From NCBI GenBank assembly GCA_945903925.1, contig CAMDPJ010000181.1, forward strand, positions 1-5,049: DNA of 5,049 nt, given 5' to 3'. Position numbers and translations under genes: made by a program. Of this stretch, positions 1-5,049 are shown piece after piece. The stretch is from Chryseobacterium gleum (GTDB taxonomy: Bacteria; Bacteroidota; Bacteroidia; Flavobacteriales_C; GCA-002722245). Every line of letters starts with the position of its first letter. Position 1 is the stretch's first letter. The notes below the pieces were generated by a model. It ran no database searches and was not told the origin of the DNA. It worked only from the letters and a program-made list of their open reading frames with translations.

Positions 1-1085
1 ACATCTGCTACAATTCTAAAATCTTCAATCCTAGCATTCGTGCAACTTCCTACAAATACGTAGTTGATTGGTTTTCCAATTAATTTATCGCCCGATGCAA
101 AGCCCATGTATTCTAATGCTTTGTTGAAAGATTCTCTTTCTTTTACATCTTCAATAGCATTGGCAGAAGGAACATTTTCAGCAATTCCAACGCCCATACC
201 TGGATTGGTACCGTAGGTGATCATTGGCGCAATATCTGCTGCATCGTAAGAAAACTCAGCGTCAAATGCTGCATCAGCATCTGAATACAATTTTTTCCAA
301 TCAGCTACTGCTGCGTCGAATTCAGCACCTTGCGGAGCGAATTTTCTTCCTTTTACATAGTTGAATGTTGTTTCGTCAGGAGCAATTAATCCACCACGTG
401 CACCCATCTCAATACTCATGTTGCAAATGGTCATTCTTGCTTCCATACTTAAGCTTCTAATTGCTGATCCTGCGAACTCAATAAAGTATCCTGTTCCACC
501 ACCAGCAGTCAATTTAGCGATTAAGTATAAAATGATGTCTTTTGAATAAACGCCTTTATTTAATGTTCCGTCGATATTGATGCGCATTCTTTTAGGCTTA
601 TTTTGTAACAAGCACTGCGTAGCTAAAACTTGCTCTACTTCACTTGTACCAATACCAAAAGCGATACATCCAAAAGCGCCGTGTGTAGAGGTGTGGCTGT
701 CGCCGCAAACCATAGTCATACCTGGTTTGGTGATACCTAATTCCGGACCAACAACGTGCACAATACCTTGGTAAGGGTGGTTTAAACCGTAAAGTTCAAC
801 ACCGAAATCGGCGCAGTTTTTAATCAATTGATCAACTTGCTTTCTCGATAAATCATTCTTGATAGGTAAATGTTGTTCTAATGTTGGTACGTTGTGATCG
901 GGTGTAGCAACAATTTGTTTGGTATTGAAAACAGGAATTCCTCTTTTTCTCAAGCCATCGAAAGCTTGAGGTGAAGTTACTTCGTGAATGTATTGTACGT
1001 CGATGTAAAATACTTCTGGTCCGTCGGGAATTGTTGTTACAACGTGCTTATCCCAAATCTTATCAAATAAGGTTTTTCCGCTCAT
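1..1085 (-). CDS. leuC: 3-isopropylmalate dehydratase large subunit LeuC (partial, C-terminus beyond window edge)
   Basis: Large subunit of isopropylmalate isomerase, a cytoplasmic [4Fe-4S] aconitase-family enzyme. With LeuD it converts 2-isopropylmalate to 3-isopropylmalate in leucine synthesis. Translating the minus strand from ATG at 1085 gives 361 open residues starting MSGKTLFDKIWDKHVV, which align throughout with my memory of E. coli LeuC (about 466 aa). Landmarks are EVTSPQAFDGLR (35-46), DHNV (63-66), NHPYQGIVHV (102-111), GDSHTSTHGAFG (128-139), DETTFNYVKGR (237-247) and GSCTN (346-350). Cys348 is the first cluster cysteine; the other two fall in the missing ~105 residues. No stop or frameshift is visible, so the gene is cut by the edge rather than broken. 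It lies 43 bp downstream of leuA in the same direction, with no promoter or terminator obvious between them, so co-transcription is likely. The sequence before the ATG is A/T-rich without a Shine-Dalgarno. Identification is very secure. Confidence 0.97.
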   Translation of the reverse strand, partial: MSGKTLFDKIWDKHVVTTIPDGPEVFYIDVQYIHEVTSPQAFDGLRKRGIPVFNTKQIVATPDHNVPTLEQHLPIKNDLSRKQVDQLIKNCADFGVELYGLNHPYQGIVHVVGPELGITKPGMTMVCGDSHTSTHGAFGCIAFGIGTSEVEQVLATQCLLQNKPKRMRINIDGTLNKGVYSKDIILYLIAKLTAGGGTGYFIEFAGSAIRSLSMEARMTICNMSIEMGARGGLIAPDETTFNYVKGRKFAPQGAEFDAAVADWKKLYSDADAAFDAEFSYDAADIAPMITYGTNPGMGVGIAENVPSANAIEDVKERESFNKALEYMGFASGDKLIGKPINYVFVGSCTNARIEDFRIVAD

Positions 1086-1128
1086 ATATAAATGTGTAAA
1101 ATTTTAAATTCGTGATTATTAGAAAATG

Positions 1129-2271
1129 TTATCCTTTCAAAATACTTAGCAATTCTTCATCGCTAACGAATTTCTGACCGTCGGCAACTTTAATAAAACG
1201 ATCGTAAATAACATTTAACTCATCTTTAGTTGGCTCATAGCCCAATAGTTTCGCTTTGTATGCAACGGCAGCTCTTCCGCTTCTTGCAGTTAAAACGATA
1301 GAGCTGTGGTCAACACCTACATCTAAAGGATTGATGATTTCGTAGTTTTCGCGGTGTTTGATAACGCCGTCTTGGTGAATTCCCGATGAATGTGCAAATG
1401 CATTGTCGCCTACAATCGCTTTGTTGGCTTGCACAGGCATGTGCATGGTTTCGGCCACCAATTTACTTGTTTTAGCAAGTAATTTAGTGTTGATATTGGT
1501 GGTGTATCCTAAATCTCCGTGTTGTTTTAAAATCATCACCACTTCTTCTAAGGAAGTATTTCCTGCTCTTTCTCCAATACCGTTAATGGTGCATTCCACC
1601 TGACGAGCGCCATTGAAAACGCCCATGATAGAGTTGGCGGTTGATAAGCCTAAGTCGTCGTGGCAGTGTGTAGATAAAGTGCATTTTTCTATGCCTTTTA
1701 CATTTTCTACTAAGTATTTAATTTTTTGTCCGTATTGCTCGGGTAAGCAATATCCTGTTGTATCTGGAATATTTAATACTGTCGCTCCTGCGTTGACCAC
1801 CGCTTGAATCACTTTAGCTAAGAAAATATTGTCGGTTCTACCAGCGTCTTCAGCATAAAATTCAACATCTTCTACAAATGTCTTTGCATACTTTACACAG
1901 AAAACAGCTTTCTCCAATAACTGCTCTTCTGTTAATCTTAATTTATGTACTCGATGCATTTCCGAAGTAGCAATTCCAGTGTGAATTCTACCTCTTTTAG
2001 CATAAGCCAATGCTTCACCAGCAGCTTTAATGTCGTTCTCTACAGCCCTAGAAAGCGCACAGATAATGGTGTTTTGTACAGCTTTAGAAATGTCAACTAC
2101 CGATTGGAAGTCGCCTGGCGATGAAACAGGAAATCCTGCTTCTATAATGTCAACGCCTAATTCTTCTAATTGACGGGCAATGATAATTTTTTCGCTAGTG
2201 TTTAATTTACAGCCAGGCACTTGTTCTCCGTCGCGTAAGGTAGTGTCGAATATGTCAACTTTTTTGGTCAT
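1129..2271 (-). CDS. leuA: 2-isopropylmalate synthase LeuA, short form without regulatory domain
   Basis: Catalyses the first committed step of leucine synthesis: acetyl-CoA + 2-ketoisovalerate to 2-isopropylmalate, in the cytoplasm. The 380-residue protein is an HMGL-like TIM barrel plus linker subdomain. Visible are FDTTLRDGEQVPG (8-20, with catalytic Arg13 and metal ligand Asp14), EAGFPVSSPGD (44-54), EDAGRTD (141-147), NIPDTTGYCLP (167-177), the metal-binding His202/His204 in THCHDDLG, GIGERAGNTSLEEV (231-244, ligand Asn238) and AFAHSSGIHQDGV (291-303). It ends about where the E. coli enzyme (523 aa) enters its C-terminal leucine-binding domain, so that domain is absent, as I recall for many Bacteroidota LeuA. 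I chose ATG at 2271 over the in-frame ATG at 2304: homologues begin near MTKKVDIFDTTL, and a -7 promoter box overlaps the upstream ATG. Homocitrate or citramalate synthase are alternatives by fold, but the GFPVSSPGD stretch and adjacent leuC favour LeuA. Confidence 0.95.
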   Translation of the reverse strand: MTKKVDIFDTTLRDGEQVPGCKLNTSEKIIIARQLEELGVDIIEAGFPVSSPGDFQSVVDISKAVQNTIICALSRAVENDIKAAGEALAYAKRGRIHTGIATSEMHRVHKLRLTEEQLLEKAVFCVKYAKTFVEDVEFYAEDAGRTDNIFLAKVIQAVVNAGATVLNIPDTTGYCLPEQYGQKIKYLVENVKGIEKCTLSTHCHDDLGLSTANSIMGVFNGARQVECTINGIGERAGNTSLEEVVMILKQHGDLGYTTNINTKLLAKTSKLVAETMHMPVQANKAIVGDNAFAHSSGIHQDGVIKHRENYEIINPLDVGVDHSSIVLTARSGRAAVAYKAKLLGYEPTKDELNVIYDRFIKVADGQKFVSDEELLSILKG

Positions 2272-2301
2272 AGTGTCTCGTTTGTTTTCTCCTATTGCAA
2301 G

Positions 2302-2309
2302 CAAAGCTA
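2302..2309 (-). promoter_or_regulatory. Putative Bacteroidota -7 promoter box for leuA
   Basis: Read on the minus strand this is TAGCTTTG, a perfect match to the Bacteroidota TAnnTTTG element. Transcription would start near 2296, giving a leader of about 25 nt before the leuA ATG at 2271. No convincing TTG -33 element sits at the usual 17-23 bp spacing, so the promoter may be weak or activator-dependent. The leader is too short for an attenuator or T-box. A GGAG on the transcript (2289-2292) is 17 nt from the ATG, too far to be a normal ribosome binding site. Confidence 0.55.
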
Positions 2310-2432
2310 TATGATTTGAGTTTCGTTTTGCTGTTTTTTATCAATCTTATTACTATATTTAATGATGTTTAAGTTGTGTTTCAGTTTAAATATATAATTT
2401 AAATTATTGAATATAAAGTCGTTATGTGTTTT

Positions 2433-2440
2433 TATGTTTA
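2433..2440 (+). promoter_or_regulatory. Possible -7 promoter box for the helical-repeat gene
   Basis: TATGTTTA matches 7 of the 8 positions of TAnnTTTG (final G replaced by A) and has a TTG at 2407-2409, 23 bp upstream. It would leave only a very short leader before the ATG at 2453. A second 7/8 candidate, TATATTTA at 2354-2361, has TTTG at 2327-2330 with the same 23 bp spacing and would give a leader of about 85 nt. The region is so AT-rich that such matches arise by chance, so neither is secure. Confidence 0.25.
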
Positions 2441-2452
2441 AATATTGATACT

Positions 2453-4024
2453 ATGTCTATTAAGAATTCCGACCAATTGTTCCAGCTCATAAAGTCACTT
2501 TCGAAAGGAGAGAAGAGGCATTTTAAATTATTTGCTACCCGCCACAAAGGGGGGGAGAATGCAAAGTTTTTAAAGTTATTTGATGCCATTGATGCGCTTG
2601 CCGATTACAATGAAGATAAGATTTTAAAGAAGGTTAAAAGTATTGATTCTGCTCAGTTATCTAACATTAAGCAGCATTTGTACAAGCAAATAATGCAAGG
2701 TTTAAGAATGTTGCATACGGCAAATGATATTGATTTAAAGATTCGCGAGCAGATTGATTATGCGGTGATTTTATACAACAAATGTTTGTATCAGCAAAGC
2801 GCTAAGGTTTTAGAGAAAGCCAAAGAGATGTCGAAAAAGTTTGGTAAAACCGTGCTATTGCTCGATATACATGAAATGGAGAAGCGACAAGTAATAAAGT
2901 TTGTACGTAGGAATATTCAGGGTAAGGTTGAACAGCTAATTCCCGAAGGAGAGATAGTACAAAAGCAGTTGAACAACATTAATACTTTCTCAAATTTATC
3001 ACTGAAGCTGTATGCTTTCTATCTAAAAATTGGCTTTATACGTAATAGTATCGATTTTGAATTGGCCAATAGTTTTTTGTATTCTACTTTACCTGTTTTT
3101 CAAGAAGAATCTTTGTCGGCCGAAGAAAGAATTCATTTATATGATTCTTTAGTAGGTTACTATTTCTTTACCCAAGATTACGCTAGGGGCTACGACTATG
3201 CTAAGAAATGGGTGGCATTATTTGATAAAAATCCGAGTTTAATTGCCTCCAAAACCGAGTTGTATGTAAAAGGAGTAAATAATTTTTTGAAAGCACAATC
3301 GAAATTGAGTTTGTATGATGATTTCTTGAAAACAACAGAGAAGTTTGAAGAACTAAAGCATATTCCCGATGTGTATTTGCCAGAAAATATAGGTATTCAA
3401 ATATTTAGATATTCATCTAAACACAAGATAGAGCGCTATTTTATGTTGGGGGAATTTGATGAAGGATCGAAAGAGGTAGATAAAATCACCAAGGAATTAA
3501 AGCACTATAAAGACAAGTTAAATCAATATGATTTATTGTTGTTTCACTACAAATTTGCGTGCATGTACTTTGGCAATGCGCAATACAAAGAAACCATTCA
3601 TTGGTTAAACGAAATTATCAATACAAAAGATGTTGATTTGAGGGCTGATATTTTAAGTTTCGCGAGAATACTGAATTTGATTTCACATTACGAGTTGAAT
3701 CATACCGATTTGGTGGATTATTACATTAAATCAACCTATCGATTTTTAAGTAAGAAGGAGGATTTGCATTTGTTTCAAACCAAAATCATTAAGTTCTTGA
3801 AGAAGCTGAATATGGTGCGTACCGATAAAGAATTACGTGTGGCATTTAAAGATTTAAGAGATCAGTTGTTGCCCTTGGCCAACAATCCTTATGAGAAAAG
3901 AGCCTTTATGTACTTTGATATTTTATCATGGCTGGAATCGAAAATTTATGGCAAGCCAGTACAAGAAATCATACAATCGAAAGTATTAAAAAAGGTGGTG
4001 AATGAGAATGTGCAGAATTATTAA
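2453..4024 (+). CDS. Uncharacterised all-helical, TPR-like protein (523 aa)
   Basis: Function unknown. No signal peptide, membrane segment, metal-binding cluster or catalytic motif is visible, so a cytoplasmic scaffold or binding protein is the simplest reading. The sequence is rich in Lys, Leu and aromatic residues and looks alpha-helical throughout. Several stretches have the spacing of TPR-type helix pairs: about 105-131 (ILYNKCLYQQSAKVLEKAKE), 226-258 (containing YYFFTQDYARGYDYAKKW) and 362-390 (containing ACMYFGNAQYKETIHWLN). The N-terminus has a charged SKGEKRHFKLF stretch (17-27) that I associate with a family of Bacteroidota hypothetical proteins. I chose ATG at 2453 over the in-frame GTG at 2426 because ATG is the stronger start and the nine extra residues (FLCLNID and so on) look unlike the rest. 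No Shine-Dalgarno is present, as usual in the phylum. It is divergent from leuA with 181 bp between start codons and no same-strand partner, so context gives no functional clue. Codons 33-35 contain a run of seven G. Confidence 0.85.
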   Translation: MSIKNSDQLFQLIKSLSKGEKRHFKLFATRHKGGENAKFLKLFDAIDALADYNEDKILKKVKSIDSAQLSNIKQHLYKQIMQGLRMLHTANDIDLKIREQIDYAVILYNKCLYQQSAKVLEKAKEMSKKFGKTVLLLDIHEMEKRQVIKFVRRNIQGKVEQLIPEGEIVQKQLNNINTFSNLSLKLYAFYLKIGFIRNSIDFELANSFLYSTLPVFQEESLSAEERIHLYDSLVGYYFFTQDYARGYDYAKKWVALFDKNPSLIASKTELYVKGVNNFLKAQSKLSLYDDFLKTTEKFEELKHIPDVYLPENIGIQIFRYSSKHKIERYFMLGEFDEGSKEVDKITKELKHYKDKLNQYDLLLFHYKFACMYFGNAQYKETIHWLNEIINTKDVDLRADILSFARILNLISHYELNHTDLVDYYIKSTYRFLSKKEDLHLFQTKIIKFLKKLNMVRTDKELRVAFKDLRDQLLPLANNPYEKRAFMYFDILSWLESKIYGKPVQEIIQSKVLKKVVNENVQNY

Positions 4025-4237
4025 GTATTTCGAACTTTTAAAAGTGAATTACGTTTTGAAAATCGAATTCAAAAAATGCAGTATGTTTTTATCTTCTCGT
4101 TTTACCCCTTTTGTTCTTGCTGGATTCGGTGCTGTTGAAGCTGTTTTTTTGTCGCAAAACAAAACAAAATCTCCTTTGGTTCCTGTAAAAAACACCCCCA
4201 ACAAAAAAAAATCATTTGGCATAAATATTGGGCTTAG
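4025..4237. other. Gene-poor interval with no assignable gene
   Basis: This stretch directly follows the helical-repeat gene. It is low in complexity, with T7 at 4144-4150, A9 at 4203-4211 and CAAAA repeats around 4155-4169. Open frames run through it on both strands: plus 4002-4253 overlaps the end of the upstream gene, and minus 4261-4049 has a TTG start or an internal ATG at 4222 giving 57 residues. Neither product resembles a family I know, and neither start has a good promoter or ribosome binding site. No hairpin terminator for the upstream gene is obvious. It may be decayed sequence belonging to the relic that follows. Confidence 0.4.
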
Positions 4238-4432
4238 TTGTTGTGTCAAATAGAAAACCAAGAAGCAAAGGAATTAGCAATGCTGTTCAGTTTGGAGGAT
4301 GATAAATTAGAAGTAACAAAATTTTGTTAAAGCAAAACAATCGACATAGAGAACTATAATAAAGTGAACGATATTTTTACTTGTGAAACAAGCTTTCTAG
4401 ATTTATATGCATACATCAGCACAATTAAATGA
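4238..4432 (+). pseudogene. Decayed 3' end of a DUF4476-domain protein gene
   Basis: One reading frame (codons starting at 4238, ending with TGA at 4430-4432) reads like protein but is interrupted. It gives QEAKELAMLFSLEDDKLEV, then TKFC, a TAA at 4328-4330, then SKTIDIENYNKVNDIF and SFLDLYAYISTIK before the final stop. This follows the C-terminal pattern I remember for DUF4476, a Bacteroidota domain often found in secreted proteins: Q-x-K-E-L-x-x-L-F-S-F-E-D-x-K-L, F-A-K-x-A-Y, then D-x-x-N-Y-x-x-V-N-D-x-F-T-F-x-S-S-x-x-x-L-x-x-Y-I. The TAA stands where the conserved Tyr of the AKxAY part belongs, consistent with a single TAT/TAC to TAA change. The N-terminal part, signal peptide and start are not recognisable upstream, where a TAG at 4235-4237 closes the frame. 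An intrinsic terminator follows 28 nt after the last stop. The family call is from memory and needs a profile search. Confidence 0.55.
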
Positions 4433-4460
4433 TAACATTTAAATTTTTAATAGATTAAAT

Positions 4461-4491
4461 CACCTCATTATCAGGGGTGTTTTTTGTTTTT
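4461..4491 (+). terminator. Rho-independent terminator after the DUF4476 relic
   Basis: CACCTC (4461-4466) pairs with GGGGTG (4474-4479), with one G-U pair and a 7-nt loop, giving a 6-bp GC-rich stem. It is followed at once by a T-rich tract of six T, one G and five T. Its position 28 nt after the relic's stop codon suggests it once ended that gene's transcript. It also insulates the downstream tRNA gene. Confidence 0.7.
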
Positions 4492-4523
4492 GCGAAATTC
4501 CTTGCTGGAAAATCGATAAATAA

Positions 4524-4554
4524 TTGTTGATTCTCTTTTGAAGCATTATATTTG
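4524..4554 (+). promoter_or_regulatory. Bacteroidota-type promoter of the tRNA-Ser gene
   Basis: TTGTTG (4524-4529) lies upstream of TATATTTG (4547-4554), a perfect TAnnTTTG -7 box. The spacing is 17 bp from the second TTG or 20 bp from the first, both within the normal range for the phylum's primary sigma factor. Transcription would start near 4560, giving a leader of about 40 nt that RNase P removes at the mature 5' end (4602). This is the clearest promoter in the window. Confidence 0.8.
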
Positions 4555-4601
4555 CACTTAGCCCCGTGGCAGTCGGAAGATTTTCACTAAAATAATTTAT
4601 T

Positions 4602-4689
<88 letters not shown>

Positions 4690-4691
4690 TG

Positions 4692-4729
4692 AAAGGGACT
4701 TTACATTTTTATTTGTAAAGTCCTTTTTT
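4692..4729 (+). terminator. Strong rho-independent terminator of tRNA-Ser
   Basis: GGACTTTACA (4696-4705) is exactly complementary to TGTAAAGTCC (4714-4723) across an 8-nt loop. The stem can extend by further G-T and A-T pairs (4692-4695 with 4724-4727). Six T follow at 4724-4729. It begins only 4 nt after the mature tRNA end. On the opposite strand the T-tract is poor (CCCTTTC), so it would be at best a weak terminator for the convergent nuclease gene. Confidence 0.88.
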
Positions 4730-4850
4730 AATTTCCTCTTAAATCTTTTGCTATCGTTGACTTCCAAAAAATATCATTTTTAAAAAAGTATGTTCGAACT
4801 TTTTTTCTTCGTTTTTAAGCATTTGTTTTAAGTTTCATTAGATGAGATAG

Positions 4851-5049
4851 TCATATACTTGAATCTCCTTCTGGTGGCATCCCAGTAACCGTGTAAGTCC
4901 ATCCTCGCTCCGCGCAGAAATTGGCTTTGATCCAACTTCTGCCTTGCGAAGATTTAAGTTGATTTTCTCTAGTTGTAGCATCCTTTAGTTGTTCGAAAAA
5001 TTCTACATGAATTACAGTCCATGGTCGATATTTTACAGTGTGTCCTTTT
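4851..5049 (-). CDS. GIY-YIG family nuclease (partial, C-terminal 65 residues)
   Basis: The minus strand is open from the right edge to a TGA at 4851-4853, giving 65 residues. The start and the N-terminal half, with the GIY and YIG motifs, are outside the window. What remains fits the second half of small bacterial GIY-YIG (UvrC/URI-like) proteins: KGHTVKYRPWTVIHVEFFE (1-19), then the helix DATTRENQLKSSQGRSWIK (23-41). Glu28 in the REnQLKS motif matches the conserved metal-binding acidic residue of the family. The protein continues with a 24-residue tail containing RGWTYTVTGMPPEGDSSI, longer than the usual end soon after the WIK motif. These small proteins (about 80-100 aa) are predicted DNA endonucleases, but the cellular role of stand-alone members is mostly unknown. 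The gene is convergent with tRNA-Ser, with 162 bp between them and no clear terminator of its own. Confidence 0.8.
   Translation of the reverse strand, partial: KGHTVKYRPWTVIHVEFFEQLKDATTRENQLKSSQGRSWIKANFCAERGWTYTVTGMPPEGDSSI

Noticed and set aside
361..774. Two short plus-strand open frames (361-549 and 577-774)
   Set aside because: They lie wholly inside leuC on the opposite strand, have no family resemblance, and the minus-strand frame clearly encodes LeuC.
1403..1807. Two short plus-strand open frames (1403-1603 and 1613-1807)
   Set aside because: They are antisense shadows of leuA, whose catalytic motifs cover exactly these positions on the minus strand.
2272..2452. Leader-peptide attenuator or T-box upstream of leuA
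   Set aside because: The predicted leader is only about 25 nt. No leucine-rich short peptide, specifier stem or terminator hairpin is visible on the minus strand.
4002..4253. Plus-strand 83-residue open frame
   Set aside because: It starts inside the end of the helical-repeat gene, has no promoter or ribosome binding site, runs through T7 and A9 tracts and matches no family I know. It is mentioned only as part of the gene-poor interval.
4731..4850. Possible small gene or terminator between the tRNA terminator and the nuclease gene
   Set aside because: The 120 bp is AT-rich with poly-T and poly-A runs but no GC-rich hairpin and no credible reading frame.

Overview
The window looks like a chromosomal segment from a member of the Bacteroidota (Bacteroidetes). 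The DNA is AT-rich, gene starts lack good Shine-Dalgarno sequences, and the promoters fit the Bacteroidota consensus (TTG, then about 17-23 bp, then TAnnTTTG). LeuA has the short form typical of the phylum, and two other elements (a helical-repeat protein that begins with an SKGEKRHFKLF stretch and a DUF4476-like relic) also belong to families I associate with it. I cannot place it below phylum.

Left part (1-2271, minus strand): the end of a leucine biosynthesis operon read right to left, with complete leuA followed after 43 bp by leuC, which runs off the left edge. LeuA condenses 2-ketoisovalerate with acetyl-CoA to 2-isopropylmalate, and the LeuC/LeuD isomerase converts that to 3-isopropylmalate. 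leuD and probably leuB should lie beyond the left edge. LeuA has no C-terminal regulatory domain. A perfect -7 box just upstream settles its start codon.

Middle (2453-4024, plus strand): one long gene, divergent from leuA, for a 523-residue, all-helical, TPR-like cytoplasmic protein of unknown function.

Right part (4025-5049): a gene-poor stretch. At 4238-4432 it contains what looks like the decayed 3' end of a DUF4476-domain gene, with an in-frame stop where a conserved Tyr would sit, followed by an intrinsic terminator. Next come a tRNA-Ser(GCU) gene with a near-textbook Bacteroidota promoter and its own strong terminator, and finally, convergent to it, the C-terminal part of a GIY-YIG family nuclease cut by the right edge.

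Most of the window is ordinary housekeeping sequence. I saw no CRISPR array, insertion sequence or recognisable defence system. The items most worth a second look are the DUF4476 relic and the uncharacterised helical-repeat protein.
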